Shown here in pieces: positions 34,170 to 43,015 of a stretch of DNA of 64,000 nt (position 1 is the stretch's first letter; each line of letters opens with the position of its first letter). The position numbers and the translations under genes are program-made. The notes beneath the pieces were generated by a model. The model did not search any database and was not told the origin of the DNA. It was given only the letters and a program-made list of their open reading frames with translations. This DNA comes from Celeribacter neptunius (GTDB lineage Bacteria > Pseudomonadota > Alphaproteobacteria > Rhodobacterales > Rhodobacteraceae). Location: assembly GCF_900113955.1 (NCBI RefSeq), contig NZ_FORH01000008.1, positions 218,383 through 282,382 on the forward strand. The letters are read 5' to 3'.

Positions 34170-35656
34170 TGTCTGATCTGAACAAACTCACCCTTTCCGA
34201 GGCCCGCGACGGGCTGCGCAAAGGCGATTACACCTCGGTCGAGCTGACCGAGGCCTGCCTCACCGCCATCGAAGGCGCCGGCGCTCTGAATGCCTTTGTC
34301 CACAACACGCCGGAGATTGCCTTTGAGCAGGCCAAAGCCGCCGATGCACGCATTGCCGCCGGTGACGCGCCCGCCATGTGCGGTCTGCCGATCGGGATCA
34401 AGGATCTGTTCGCGACGAAAGGCGTGCCGACCCAGGCGGCCTCCGCCATTCTCGAAGGGTTCAAACCCGAATACGAGAGCACGATCACCACGAAGCTGTT
34501 CGATGCCGGCTCCGTCATGCTGGGCAAGCTCAACATGGACGAATTTGCCATGGGGTCCTCGAACGAGACCTCGACCTATGGCAATGCGGTGAGCCCCTGG
34601 CGCCGCGGCAATGAGGACACGGCCCTGACCCCCGGCGGCTCCTCGGGCGGTTCCGCCGCCGCCGTCTCCGCCGATCTCTGTCTCGCGGCCACCGGCACCG
34701 ACACGGGTGGCTCGATCCGTCAGCCCGCCGCCTTTACCGGTATCGTCGGGATCAAGCCGACCTACGGGCGCTGTTCGCGCTGGGGCGTCGTGGCCTTTGC
34801 CTCCTCGCTCGATCAGGCCGGTCCGATGACCAAATCCGTGCGCGATGCGGCGATCATGCTCGAGACCATGTGTGGTCACGACATGAAGGATTCGACCTCC
34901 GCCGACCTGCCCGTGCCGAATTTCGAGGCGCTGCTCACCGGCGACATCAAAGGCAAGAAGATCGGCATTCCGAAAGAATACCGTCTCGACAATATGCCGG
35001 AAGAGATCGCGAAACTCTGGGACGAGGGCGCCGAGAAGCTCAAGGCCGCCGGCGCCGAGATCGTCGAGATCTCTCTGCCGCATACCAAATACGCGCTGCC
35101 GACCTATTACGTCATCGCGCCGGCCGAAGCCTCGTCGAACCTCGCGCGCTATGACGGCGTGCGCTATGGCCATCGTGCCACTTTGGCCGAGGGCGAGGGC
35201 ATCAACGAGATGTACGAAAAGACCCGCGCCGAGGGCTTCGGTCACGAGGTGCAACGCCGCGTCATGGTCGGCACCTATGTGCTCTCCGCCGGCTTCTACG
35301 ACGCCTATTACAACAAGGCGCGCAAGGTCCGGACCCTGATCAAGAAGGACTTCGAGGATGTGTTTGCCGCCGGGGTCGATGCGATCCTGACGCCCGCCAC
35401 CCCGTCGCCGGCCTTCGGGCTGGGCGAGGTCTCGGAGGCCGATCCGATCCAGATGTACCTGAACGACGTCTTTACCGTCACCGTGAACCTCGCCGGTCTG
35501 CCGGGCATCTCGGTTCCGGCGGGTCTGTCGTCCACCGGACTGCCGATGGGGCTTCAGCTCATTGGCAAACCCTGGGAAGAGGGCGATCTGCTGAATATCG
35601 CGCATTCGCTCGAAGCCGCGAGCGGCTTTGTTTCCAAGCCGGAAAAATGGTGGTAA
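34169..35656 (+). CDS. gatA: Aspartyl/glutamyl-tRNA(Asn/Gln) amidotransferase subunit A
   Basis: A 495-residue amidase-signature enzyme. The Lys-Ser-Ser triad is visible as [10 protein letters not shown] (Lys), [19 protein letters not shown] (Ser) and [19 protein letters not shown] (nucleophile region). [17 protein letters not shown] and [16 protein letters not shown] are typical of GatA. It releases ammonia from glutamine for the transamidation. ATG 34169 is the correct start: it overlaps the gatC stop. A longer open frame that begins at 33821 runs through gatC and was rejected. Confidence 0.97.
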   Translation: MSDLNKLTLSEARDGLRKGDYTSVELTEACLTAIEGAGALNAFVHNTPEIAFEQAKAADARIAAGDAPAMCGLPIGIKDLFATKGVPTQAASAILEGFKPEYESTITTKLFDAGSVMLGKLNMDEFAMGSSNETSTYGNAVSPWRRGNEDTALTPGGSSGGSAAAVSADLCLAATGTDTGGSIRQPAAFTGIVGIKPTYGRCSRWGVVAFASSLDQAGPMTKSVRDAAIMLETMCGHDMKDSTSADLPVPNFEALLTGDIKGKKIGIPKEYRLDNMPEEIAKLWDEGAEKLKAAGAEIVEISLPHTKYALPTYYVIAPAEASSNLARYDGVRYGHRATLAEGEGINEMYEKTRAEGFGHEVQRRVMVGTYVLSAGFYDAYYNKARKVRTLIKKDFEDVFAAGVDAILTPATPSPAFGLGEVSEADPIQMYLNDVFTVTVNLAGLPGISVPAGLSSTGLPMGLQLIGKPWEEGDLLNIAHSLEAASGFVSKPEKWW

Positions 35657-35704
35657 GGGACAGTCTGACTGTTTTTTTACGCCACTTTGCCCGGGAGCCT
35701 CGCG

Positions 35705-36418
35705 ATGCGTCGTGCCTCTTTTGCCCTGATCTCTCTCGCAGCCCTCGCGGCCTGTGAAGCTCCCGTGCCGGACAGCGGCGCGGGTGTGGGCTTTGCCTCC
35801 TATGCCGACTATCAGGCCCAGCGGGAAGCCGAGCTTCTGGCCAATGGCGAGGGCACGGGCGGCACGATTGCGGCGAGCCGTGCGGTGACCGGGCTCGACA
35901 CCCAGTCCATCTCGGATGAGGCCAGCGCTGCCATCGACGTTGCCGAAAGCGGCGCGACAGCGGGGGCGACGGCAACCGAAGAGGCTATGGGCACGGCCGC
36001 GACCCCGGATTCTGTCAGCAACGCCATGGGCATCTCGTCCGAGAACAGTTTCGACGCGGTCGCTTCCGAGCGCTCGATCGAACAGGACAAGGCTTTCGTG
36101 GCAGCCAATAAGGAAGCCTATGTGACGATCCAGCCGACCGCCCTGCCGCCGCGCCCGGTGTCCGATGCGGGCACCATCGTCGAATTCGCGCTCTCGACCA
36201 CAAACGCCGTGGGCCAGCCGATCTATTCGCGCCTGATCCCGGGCGCCGCCGCCCGCGCTGCCCGCAATTGCGCCAAATACCCGTCGCCTGACAAGGCGCA
36301 GGAGGATTTCCTGCAAAGCGGCGGACCGGAGAAGAACGCCAAGGGGCTCGATCCGGATGGCGATGGTTTCGCCTGTAGCTGGGATCCGGCGCCGTTCCGT
36401 CTCGCCGCCCGCGGCTGA
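35705..36418 (+). CDS. Lipoprotein with C-terminal excalibur-like calcium-binding motif
   Basis: A 237-residue predicted lipoprotein: signal MRRASFALISLAALAACEA with lipobox LAAC. The middle is Ala/Ser/Thr-rich and probably disordered. The C-terminus reads NCAKYPSPDKAQEDFLQSGG and then GLDPDGDGFACSWDP. The DxDGDGxxCxWDP pattern with a paired Cys is like the excalibur motif of extracellular proteins. The AmpD-like amidase gene starts 1 bp past its stop, so the two are probably cotranscribed; a joint cell-wall role is inference. Confidence 0.75.
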   Translation: MRRASFALISLAALAACEAPVPDSGAGVGFASYADYQAQREAELLANGEGTGGTIAASRAVTGLDTQSISDEASAAIDVAESGATAGATATEEAMGTAATPDSVSNAMGISSENSFDAVASERSIEQDKAFVAANKEAYVTIQPTALPPRPVSDAGTIVEFALSTTNAVGQPIYSRLIPGAAARAARNCAKYPSPDKAQEDFLQSGGPEKNAKGLDPDGDGFACSWDPAPFRLAARG

Positions 36419-36419
36419 G

Positions 36420-37118
36420 ATGCCTTCTGAGCTTGTGATTCATGACCACCTCTCGCCGAATTTCGGTGAGCGGCGCGACGGTGCGCGGCCGGATATGGTG
36501 CTGTTGCATTACACGGCGATGCCGACCGCCGAGGCGGCGCTCGAACGGCTGTGCGATCCTGAATTCGAGGTCTCGGCCCATTATCTGATCTGTGAAGAGG
36601 GCCGGGTCTATCGCCTTGTCGCGGAAGAGATGCGGGCCTGGCACGCAGGCGCCGGGCAATGGGGCGATGTCACCGATGTCAACTCCCGCTCGATCGGCAT
36701 CGAGCTGGCCAATCCCGGCGATACCCCGTTTGCCGCGGCACAGATCGACGCGCTGGAGGCGCTTCTGGCGGATATTCTCGCCCGCCATGAGATCCCTGCC
36801 GCGCGGGTCATCGCGCATTCGGACATGGCGCCCGAACGCAAGATCGATCCCGGTCCACGGTTCGACTGGCGACGCCTGGCCTTGCAAGGCCTGTCCATCT
36901 TTCCCGATGAAATGACGGTGGTGGCACCCGACGAGATCGCATTCGTGCAAGATCTGTCGCGGCTGGGCTACCCGGAGGCGCCGTGCGAGGCGCTGCTCAC
37001 CGCCTTTCGAAGCCGCTTTCGTCCGCGCCATACCGGCCCGCTCGACGGTATCGACATGGCGCTCGCGCGCGATCTCGCCAAACGCTTTCCCGTTGACCGC
37101 GAGAGCGGGACCGCCTAA
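36420..37118 (+). CDS. N-acetylmuramoyl-L-alanine amidase (AmpD-like)
   Basis: A 232-residue amidase_2 protein. Zinc ligands are His in MVLLHYTAMP and in VIAHSDMAPERKIDPG, with the acidic Asp near the second. VYRLVAEEMRAWHAGAGQW and SRSIGIELANPG match cytoplasmic AmpD-type anhydro-amidases used in peptidoglycan recycling. A C-terminal extension (about residues 170-232) looks like a helical peptidoglycan-binding domain. There is no signal peptide at ATG 36420; the upstream in-frame stretch belongs to the lipoprotein gene. Confidence 0.9.
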   Translation: MPSELVIHDHLSPNFGERRDGARPDMVLLHYTAMPTAEAALERLCDPEFEVSAHYLICEEGRVYRLVAEEMRAWHAGAGQWGDVTDVNSRSIGIELANPGDTPFAAAQIDALEALLADILARHEIPAARVIAHSDMAPERKIDPGPRFDWRRLALQGLSIFPDEMTVVAPDEIAFVQDLSRLGYPEAPCEALLTAFRSRFRPRHTGPLDGIDMALARDLAKRFPVDRESGTA

Positions 37119-37129
37119 GTCCCCTCTCT

Positions 37130-37530
37130 GACGCGGATGGCCGGATAATCGCCGCTTCTCTTCGGGGAAGGGGAGGAAAGTCCGGACTCCCTTGAGCAAC
37201 GGTGCCGGGTAACGCCCGGCGGGGGCAACCCCAGGGACAGCGCCACAGAGAACAGACGGCCCTCTATACGGGGGTCACGGTGAAACGGTGGGGTAAGAGC
37301 CCACCGCGCGACTGGCAACAGGAGCGGCACGGCAAGCCCCACCGGGAGCAATGCCAAATAGGGGTTTCGCGCGGGGACCGGTGTCGCAAGACAAACCGCC
37401 CGCAAGGTCGCTCAAGCCTTTGAGACCCGGGTTGGCAGCTTGAGCCGTCTGGTAACAGGCGGCCTAGAGGAATGGTTATCGAAGGGGCGTAAGCCCCGGA
37501 ACAGAATCCGGCTTACAGGCCGTCCGCGTC
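37130..37530 (+). ncRNA. rnpB: RNase P RNA (class A)
   Basis: The 5' GACGCGGA (37130) pairs with the 3' TCCGCGTC (37523-37530), closing helix P1. Universally conserved segments are present: GAGGAAAGTCCGGACT (about 37171-37190), ACAGAAACAG-type region as ACAGAGAACAGA, GGTAAGAGCCCACCG, and ATAGGGGTT with the later GAGGAATGGTTATCGA and ACAGAATCCGGCTTACAGGC. The overall size of about 400 nt and these motifs identify the catalytic RNA that trims tRNA 5' ends. A T-run (37531-37535) right after P1 serves as terminator. Exact ends are approximate. Confidence 0.96.
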
Positions 37531-37600
37531 TTTTTATTGATTTTTCAAGACTTCCCGTGTGATCTTGAACGGAACCTATGCAATATCACAAGGTATTTTC

Positions 37601-38296
37601 ATGCTTTCTTCTTTTCCCCTGCCCGGGAAACGCGAGGTGGTGTTCGGCGCGCTGATCGGATGTCTCGCGGGGTCGGCCTGGGCCGATTATTCCCCGGAAG
37701 CCTGTTCGATTTCCCGCGCGTTCGGCGCACTGACCCTTACGGCTGACCATTACGTTTTCGTCGACGAGAGCGGTTGGGATACGCCCACCTATGAGATCGA
37801 GATTCGCGACGACACTGGCGCTTTCGTCGTCTTGTTGCGCAGCGAAGAAGGCGAGGGCAACAGCGCCTGGCTCTTTGCCGAATCTTCCGGGCTGATGCGA
37901 TCAGAGGCTTTCCGGTCCAATATGCTCGTTGCGGCGGGCAATGCCTTCGGGGCCTCGGACGCCGGCGCCGATATGCGGGTCGTGATTCAAAGCGATGGTG
38001 GCGCCTTCGAATGGCACCGCGATGCGCGCCTGTCGATTGATCGCAGCGGCTTGCCCGGAGACTATGTCGATTTCGCCACGGATTTCGGAGAGATCTCTGC
38101 CCTGCTTGATGCCATCGGACGCCAAGGGGCGCAAACGGTGGAGATCAGCTATTACATGAACACCGATGGAAGCTATGAACGGGTTTGGGACGAAACCATC
38201 GACTTCCAAACCTACATGGGCCTGGCCGAGGCGATCGATCCGATGACCCGCGCCCTGCTGCAAAAGGTCGATGGGGTCGATTGCACGGAATACTGA
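37601..38296 (+). CDS. Exported protein of unknown function
   Basis: A 231-residue protein with an N-terminal signal (VVFGALIGCLAGSAWA, cleavage before DYS). The mature part begins DYSPEACSISRAFGALTLTA; two Cys (CSIS near the start and VDCTEY at the end) may form a disulfide. I do not recognise the family. ATG 37601, preceded by AAGG, is favoured over an upstream ATG 37559 that adds 14 residues before the signal. It follows rnpB and its terminator, so it should have its own promoter. Confidence 0.7.
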   Translation: MLSSFPLPGKREVVFGALIGCLAGSAWADYSPEACSISRAFGALTLTADHYVFVDESGWDTPTYEIEIRDDTGAFVVLLRSEEGEGNSAWLFAESSGLMRSEAFRSNMLVAAGNAFGASDAGADMRVVIQSDGGAFEWHRDARLSIDRSGLPGDYVDFATDFGEISALLDAIGRQGAQTVEISYYMNTDGSYERVWDETIDFQTYMGLAEAIDPMTRALLQKVDGVDCTEY

Positions 38297-38413
38297 ACCA
38301 AGGGCCGCGTCCGGTCGTCGACCGCGGCAAGGCTTGAGGTCTCATGCCCTGTTGGCAGGGGCGAATTTTCGGCGCAGTATGTTGGTGAGTGATGTGGAAA
38401 AGGGAGATCCCCG

Positions 38414-39124
38414 ATGAGTTTCGTGAAAACATTGACCACCCTGGCGATCGGTTTTGCTGCGGCCAAAGGTGTTGAGAAGATGAAAAAAATGGGGGGCATG
38501 GACGGGGTGCGCGAAGCCATGCGCCAATCCGGCAACCCGGGCGGCATGGCCGATCAGATGGGACAGATGGCCGAGAAATTCGGTTTCCCCGGTGGCGCCG
38601 ATGCGGTGCGCGACATGATGGGCAAATTCGGCAATCAGGCCGCCGATATGTCGGAAGCCACCGAAGCCGGTCTTGGGTCGTTGTTTTCGGCCATGTCTGG
38701 GGCGGCGGCCACGGGGGCCAGCTCCATGTCCGACATGTTCGCTTCGGTGACCGAGGGCACGCCTGTGGGCGCCGCGACCGAAGAGAATGCCAAGCTGATG
38801 ATCCGGGCGATGATCATGGCCGCCAAGGCCGATGGCGAGATCGACGCCGAAGAGCGGACGAAAATTCTCGATCAGCTGGGCGATGCTTCGGACGAGGAAA
38901 TCGCCTTCGTGCAGGCGGAGCTCGACGCGCCGGTCGATCCGATGGCGCTCGCCAAGGATGCCGGCACCTCGGCGGCGTCTCAGGTCTATGCCGCGGCCCT
39001 GATGGCGATCTCGGTCGATACCGAAGCCGAAAAGACCTTCCTCACCGGGCTGGCCCAGTCCTTGATGCTCGACCCGGCGAAACAGGCCGAGATCCATCAG
39101 TCGATGGGCAAGCCTGTGCTTTGA
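38414..39124 (+). CDS. DUF533 / TerB-like protein
   Basis: A 236-residue protein. The N-terminal half is Met/Gly/Ala-rich (MKKMGGMDGVREAMRQSGNP). The C-terminal half is a DUF533 helical domain of the TerB-like fold: NAKLMIRAMIMAAKADGEIDAEERTKILDQLGD, then AALMAISVDTEAEKTFLTGLAQSLML. Proteins with this domain occur in many gammaproteobacteria and alphaproteobacteria, often linked to membrane or tellurite-related functions, but without a known activity. Confidence 0.88.
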   Translation: MSFVKTLTTLAIGFAAAKGVEKMKKMGGMDGVREAMRQSGNPGGMADQMGQMAEKFGFPGGADAVRDMMGKFGNQAADMSEATEAGLGSLFSAMSGAAATGASSMSDMFASVTEGTPVGAATEENAKLMIRAMIMAAKADGEIDAEERTKILDQLGDASDEEIAFVQAELDAPVDPMALAKDAGTSAASQVYAAALMAISVDTEAEKTFLTGLAQSLMLDPAKQAEIHQSMGKPVL

Positions 39125-39145
39125 AACAGTCCTCATAGTGGAACA

Positions 39146-39178
39146 GAAAAGGGCGGCCCGTTTGGGTCGCCCTCTTTA
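39146..39178. terminator. Intrinsic terminator between the DUF533 gene and ribN
   Basis: A 10-bp stem (39150-39159 with 39164-39173, one G-T pair) has a run of A on its left and CTTTAC on its right. It sits between two convergent genes and probably serves both. Confidence 0.7.
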
Positions 39179-39197
39179 CTTATGCGGTCGCCAGGAT

Positions 39198-40088
39198 TTA
39201 TGCGGTCGCTAAGGCGCCCCGGCTTTCCTGTCGCAAGAGGTAGAAGGAGGCGGCGAGGATCAGGGCCGAGCCGAGCCACATCGCGCCCGGTGGCATGAAG
39301 CCAAAGGCGAGAATGCCGAAGCCGACATTGAGCGGCAGTTTCAGATGATCGAAAGGCTGCAGATAGGCGGCATCGGCCGAGGCATAGGCGCGGGCGATGG
39401 CGTATTGCGCCAGCGCGGTCAAAAGCCCGGCGGCGACGAGGATCAGCGTCGTCAAACCGCCGCCCGGGGCGACGCCTTCGCCAAGGGTCAGGGCGAGGTT
39501 CACCGGGCTCAACAGCAGAAGCAGGTAGACGGTCAGGCTCTCCGGGCTCTCGGAGCGGGTCATGCGCTTGGTCAGAAGCGAGGTGAGTGCCCAGAAGGCC
39601 GCTGCGCCGACCGGGTAGAGGACATAAGGCGTGAAGCTTTCCGACCAGGGGGCGAGGATGATCATGCCGCCGAGAAACCCGACCGTGACCGCAAGCCAGC
39701 GTTCGGGGGTGGCGGCTTCTTCGAGAAACAAGTTCGCGCCGAGGGTGACGAAGAAGGGCGACAGCATGATCAGCGCGATGGCCTGCCAGATCGGCACATG
39801 GGCAAGCCCGGCGATCCAGAGCTGAACCCCGATCACGGCGGAGGCGACGCGGATCAGATGCAGAAGCAGATTGCCGGTCTTAAGGGCCCGGAGCCCCTCG
39901 CGCGCCACCCATGGCAGGGAAAACAAGAGCGCGATGAAATATTGCCAGAAGGCCATGCGCGCCGAGGGCACGGCCAGCATCATCGTGGCATATTGGGTCA
40001 AGAGGTTGATGACGGCAAAGAGGGTTCCGGCGAGAACCATCCAGAAGGCGCCGGTGCGGGCCGGGCCGAAGGTTTGAAACAGAGTCAT
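39198..40088 (-). CDS. ribN: EamA/DMT transporter, RibN-type riboflavin transporter
   Basis: A 296-residue protein with ten hydrophobic spans in two EamA repeats (first about residues 15-145, second 155-290): FAVINLLTQYATMMLAVPS, GVQLWIAGLAHVPIWQAIALIMLSPFF, and AQYAIARAYASADAAYLQPFDHLKLPL. The TAYAQPF-like AYLQPFDH loop resembles RibN proteins. An FMN riboswitch lies between its start codon and its promoter on the same strand. That link and the family make riboflavin uptake the best call. ATG 40088 follows AAGGAC. Confidence 0.8.
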   Translation of the reverse strand: MTLFQTFGPARTGAFWMVLAGTLFAVINLLTQYATMMLAVPSARMAFWQYFIALLFSLPWVAREGLRALKTGNLLLHLIRVASAVIGVQLWIAGLAHVPIWQAIALIMLSPFFVTLGANLFLEEAATPERWLAVTVGFLGGMIILAPWSESFTPYVLYPVGAAAFWALTSLLTKRMTRSESPESLTVYLLLLLSPVNLALTLGEGVAPGGGLTTLILVAAGLLTALAQYAIARAYASADAAYLQPFDHLKLPLNVGFGILAFGFMPPGAMWLGSALILAASFYLLRQESRGALATA

Positions 40089-40161
40089 GTGTCGTCCTTT
40101 CTTGCGCACATAACCCAAGGCAGGAGGGCAGGGCGCCCATGGTGACATGAGGGCGTCCTGT

Positions 40162-40316
40162 CATCTCTCTTCCATCCGGACTTTGACCGTCGGCTCCGGA
40201 GTTGCACCGGATCTGCTGTCCCGGCGTCTCTCGACAGAGAGACGCAAGCGCTCGCGGGCTTGCGGGCATGGTGCCCGCTTACCGCCGGTGGGGAATTTCA
40301 CCCCGCCCTGAGAGGT
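40162..40316 (-). promoter_or_regulatory. FMN riboswitch (RFN element) controlling ribN
   Basis: On the minus strand the conserved RFN core is read as CAGGGCGGGGTGAAATTCCC then CACCGGCGGTAAG, and at the 3' end as GGAGCCGACGGTCAAAGTCC followed by GGATGGAAGAGAG. These match the RFN consensus helices. A variable stem (CGTCTCTCTGTCGAGAGACG, about 40220-40240) fills the middle. FMN binding should lower expression of the downstream transporter gene, which begins 74 nt after the element. Ends are approximate. Confidence 0.94.
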
Positions 40317-40441
40317 TTTACGGCCAAATCGACCGCGCGAAATGATAGGGGAATGTCGGGCGCCGTGGCAATTGTCAGGAATGCAGGGTCGCTGTGCACA
40401 AGCGCCCGTTGCGCCAAGTTCGGTTTTTTAGGAAAACCCCA

Positions 40442-40469
40442 TTGACTCAGGGCGTGAAGAGCTTAAAAG
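40442..40469 (+). promoter_or_regulatory. rpmG: Candidate sigma-70 promoter of rpmG
   Basis: TTGACT and TAAAAG are separated by 16 bp, about 80 bp upstream of the L33 gene. The -35 is near consensus and the -10 is weak. Confidence 0.4.
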
Positions 40470-40546
40470 GCGGGCTTCAAGGATTCCACGGGCTGGCACC
40501 GTAAACAAACTGCCCCCGTTGCACGCGATTATTGGAGTAATGAAAA

Positions 40547-40714
40547 ATGGCGAAGCCGACGACGATCAAAATCCGTCTCAACTCGACCGCGGACACGGGC
40601 CACTTTTACGTGACCAAAAAGAATGCCCGCACCATGACCGAAAAGATGGTCGTAAAGAAATACGACCCGGTTGCGCGAAAGCACGTCGAGTACAAAGAAG
40701 GCAAAATCAAGTAA
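40547..40714 (+). CDS. rpmG: 50S ribosomal protein L33
   Basis: A 55-residue protein reading [20 protein letters not shown] and ending in a Lys-rich [11 protein letters not shown]. This is the alphaproteobacterial L33 size and sequence type. The Cys zinc-ribbon residues present in some L33 versions are absent, i.e. a C-minus paralogue. ATG 40547 follows GGAGTAATGA. It is single with its own terminator. Confidence 0.96.
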   Translation: MAKPTTIKIRLNSTADTGHFYVTKKNARTMTEKMVVKKYDPVARKHVEYKEGKIK

Positions 40715-40743
40715 GCCCTTCGAGACACGACAGAATGCAAGAG

Positions 40744-40774
40744 CCGCGCGACCTGAGAGGGAAGCGCGGTTTTT
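40744..40774 (+). terminator. Intrinsic terminator of rpmG
   Basis: CCGCGC (40744-40749) pairs with GCGCGG (40764-40769) and is followed by five T. It is 30 bases after the stop. Confidence 0.7.
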
Positions 40775-40835
40775 CTTTGAGACCCGCGCCTCTCTCCGCC
40801 CTAACTGTTTACCACAGTCCACAAGGAGAAGAGAC

Positions 40836-41459
40836 ATGCTGGAATATGACGACGATTACTTCAGGGAACGGGAGCGGTTAGACGAACGCCCCTGTTCGAT
40901 CCCCGAAAGCCTGAGCGAAGCTCTGGCACATCAGGGCGCGCAGGAGATTCGCAAGAGCGTGCCCTTTACCGTACGAGCGGCCATGCCGGCCGATACCGCG
41001 GAGATCGACACGCTCTTTCGTGCCTCCTACGGTCAGCTTCTCAAGCAATATTATCCGGCGAAATTGCTCGACGCGGTTCTGCCGGCGCTGTTCCATACGG
41101 CGCCGGGGCTGTTGCAATCCGGGACGTTCTTTGTCGCCGAGACCGGTGGTGGCGAGATCGTCGGCGCCGGCGGCTGGACCCAGGTGACGCCCTTTGGCGG
41201 GGTCGGGCCGCGCGAGATCGGCCATATGCGCCGTGTCGCGGTGCATCCCGACCATGTCCGGCGTGGCATCGGCTCTGTGATCCTGAACCATGTGCTGGAG
41301 AATGCGCGGCGCACGGGCGTGACGCGGATGTGCAGCCTGTCGACCTTTGCGGCGCTGGAGTTTTACAAATTCCATGGCTTCGAGGCGTCGGGTGAGGTCG
41401 ATCTGGCGATCAAGCCGGGGGTCTTCCTGCCGGCGGTGCAGATGGCGCTGGATCTCTGA
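40836..41459 (+). CDS. GNAT family N-acetyltransferase
   Basis: A 207-residue protein. A unique 45-residue N-terminus is followed by the GNAT fold: FTVRAAMPADTAEIDTLFRA, GHMRRVAVHPDHVRRGIGSVIL (the acetyl-CoA Q/R-x-x-G-x-G/A loop, here RRGIGS), and TFAALEFYKFHGFEASGEV. The acceptor substrate is unknown. ATG 40836 follows AAGGAGAAGAGAC. Confidence 0.9.
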   Translation: MLEYDDDYFRERERLDERPCSIPESLSEALAHQGAQEIRKSVPFTVRAAMPADTAEIDTLFRASYGQLLKQYYPAKLLDAVLPALFHTAPGLLQSGTFFVAETGGGEIVGAGGWTQVTPFGGVGPREIGHMRRVAVHPDHVRRGIGSVILNHVLENARRTGVTRMCSLSTFAALEFYKFHGFEASGEVDLAIKPGVFLPAVQMALDL

Positions 41460-41482
41460 TGGGGTCCGATAGTCGGACATGA

Positions 41483-41510
41483 AAAAGGCCGCTCCGAGGA
41501 GCGGCCTTTT
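41483..41510. terminator. Bidirectional terminator between the GNAT gene and the Bax-inhibitor-1 gene
   Basis: A 12-bp perfect stem (41483-41494 with 41499-41510) carries A on the left arm and T on the right arm, so it works in either direction for two convergent genes. Confidence 0.85.
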
Positions 41511-41531
41511 GATGTCGCGGTTTGCTGTGGA

Positions 41532-42302
41532 TCAATCGCGATTGCCGAGGAACTGCAGCAGGAACATGAACAGGTTGATGAAGTCGAGGTAGAGGTTCAG
41601 GGCCCCCATGATCGCCGACTTGCCAAGCCATTCGCTGTCCATGGCATGGGCATGCGAGATGTAATCGGTTTTGATCTTCTGCGTGTCATAGGCGGTGAGG
41701 CCGGCAAAGATCAGCACGCCGAGAGCGGAAATCGCAAAGGCCAGACCCGAGGAGGCGAGGAAGATGTTGACGATCGAGGCGATGACCAGACCGATCACGC
41801 CCATGATCAGGAACGACCCCCAGGCCGAGATGTCTTTCTTGGTGGTGTAGCCCCAGAGCGACAGACCGGCAAAGGCGCCGGCGGTGACAAAGAAGGTCTG
41901 GGCGATCGACATGCCGGTGAACACCAGGAAGATCGAGCTTAGCGACAGGCCCATCAGCGCCGCGTAGGCGTAGAAATAGGTCTGGGTCGCGGCGGCCGAG
42001 AGGCGGGACACCACGGCGCCAAAGCCGAAGACCATGGCCAGCGGGGCGAACATCACCACCCATTTCAGCGGGCTTGCGTAAAGCGCATAGCCGAGACCGG
42101 TGAGATACTCACCATTGCCGAGCTCATATTGGGTCGGCGTGCCGGTCACGGCCAGATTGGCAAGGGCCCAGGCCGCGAGACCGGTGATGATGAGGCCCAC
42201 GGACATGGTGCCGTAGACCTTGTTCATATGGGCGCGAAGGCCGGCGTCGATCTCAGCCGAGCGTGCGCCGACACCAGCGTGGATCGTTCTGTAGTCAGCC
42301 AT
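41532..42302 (-). CDS. Bax inhibitor-1/YccA family membrane protein
   Basis: A 256-residue protein with seven membrane spans. N-terminal HMNKVYGTMSVGLIITGLAAW and the C-terminal AYDTQKIKTDY, EWLGKSAIMGALNLYLDFINLFMFLLQFLGNRD are family signatures, with the Asp pair in the last helices (as in YetJ, a pH-sensitive calcium leak). Start ATG 42302 is the family start; a longer frame upstream has no membrane logic. Confidence 0.94.
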   Translation of the reverse strand: MADYRTIHAGVGARSAEIDAGLRAHMNKVYGTMSVGLIITGLAAWALANLAVTGTPTQYELGNGEYLTGLGYALYASPLKWVVMFAPLAMVFGFGAVVSRLSAAATQTYFYAYAALMGLSLSSIFLVFTGMSIAQTFFVTAGAFAGLSLWGYTTKKDISAWGSFLIMGVIGLVIASIVNIFLASSGLAFAISALGVLIFAGLTAYDTQKIKTDYISHAHAMDSEWLGKSAIMGALNLYLDFINLFMFLLQFLGNRD

Positions 42303-42679
42303 TGACGTATATCTCCTGTGCGTCGAAATCCCTGTGTCCCCGCGATGGTGCGGGGGTATCGCTTCCGATATTGGCAGCCATGGGGGGGATTTCAAGCCGT
42401 CATCCATCGGAAATGGAGTATTTTTGTCAGGTGTTTGAGCGATTGTGAGTGGGGGTGAGCGGGGAGTGAACCGGGGTGATCTGGCGTGAAAACGCCATGC
42501 GAAACGCTTTGCGGGCCATTTGCGAACAGTGGCAAGGTTCGAATGATCCGGGATCGTGCGGATTGCGACAAAAGACCGCGACACCTTGCGGCATCGCGGT
42601 CGGGGATCGCGGGGACATGCGATCATGGGGATTCTTCATCGGGTTTCCATGAGCCGGCTCAGGCGGCAGGCCTCGGGGC
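42303..42679. other. Intergenic region (377 bp) with hairpins between the Bax-inhibitor-1 and DUF1127 genes
   Basis: Both flanking genes are on the minus strand, so this region is the 5' side of the Bax-inhibitor-1 gene and the 3' side of DUF1127. It contains a CCCCGC/GCGGGG hairpin (42338-42355), a TGGCGT-GAAA-ACGCCA hairpin (42482-42497) and a GACCGCGA/TCGCGGTC hairpin (42574-42601). The last is a likely terminator. No protein gene was supported. A small RNA in this stretch cannot be ruled out. Confidence 0.5.
42570..42601 (-). terminator. Intrinsic terminator of the DUF1127 gene
   Basis: On the minus strand the stem GACCGCGA (42594-42601) and TCGCGGTC (42574-42581) with a 12-nt loop is followed by TTTTGT. 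It lies about 80 bp after the stop. Confidence 0.65.
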
Positions 42680-42892
42680 TTACTTGAGCCAGTGGTGCGG
42701 TACATCCCAGCTCGGGCGTTGCGCTTCGGTGAGCGCGGCCTCACGGGTCAGGCCGATGTCGTCGAGCAAGGCATCGTCGAGCTCGGCCAGGGCGCGGCGC
42801 TGGCGGGCAATTTCGCGCTGGCGCAGAATGCGGGAAATCAGGGACGGCGCGCGACGCGCGCCGGTGGAGCGGGGCAGGGTCAGTGAAGGCAT
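42680..42892 (-). CDS. DUF1127 domain small protein
   Basis: A 70-residue protein of the DUF1127 (YjiS-like) family: arginine-rich SRILRQREIARQRRALAEL, followed by DDALLDDIGLTREAALTEAQRPSWD, the conserved D-x-x-L-x-D-I-G-L-x-R motif. Start ATG 42892 has AAGGA before it. In alphaproteobacteria DUF1127 proteins are implicated in RNA metabolism and phosphate or stress adaptation. It is divergent from a LysR gene. Confidence 0.92.
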   Translation of the reverse strand: MPSLTLPRSTGARRAPSLISRILRQREIARQRRALAELDDALLDDIGLTREAALTEAQRPSWDVPHHWLK

Positions 42893-42926
42893 CGTCTCGT
42901 CCTTAACAAATTTTGAACTCAATCTG

Positions 42927-42941
42927 GAAATGAATCATTTC
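42927..42941. promoter_or_regulatory. 15-bp palindrome in the DUF1127-LysR divergent promoter
   Basis: GAAATGAATCATTTC is a perfect inverted repeat with one central base. A partial copy of the same half-site occurs at about 42975-42989 (GAAATGAATGATT). The spacing in an AT-rich 123-bp region suggests binding sites for the divergent LysR protein. Confidence 0.5.
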
Positions 42942-43015
42942 CTTTGATATATATGCGGGAAATCATCACATAAGTGAAATGAATGATTTTTGAATGATGC
43001 ATCACGGAGTTTGAT

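Noticed and set aside
33851..36316. Minus-strand 821-codon frame opposite gatCA
   Set aside because: Antisense to gatC, gatA and the lipoprotein gene; no motif and no credible start.
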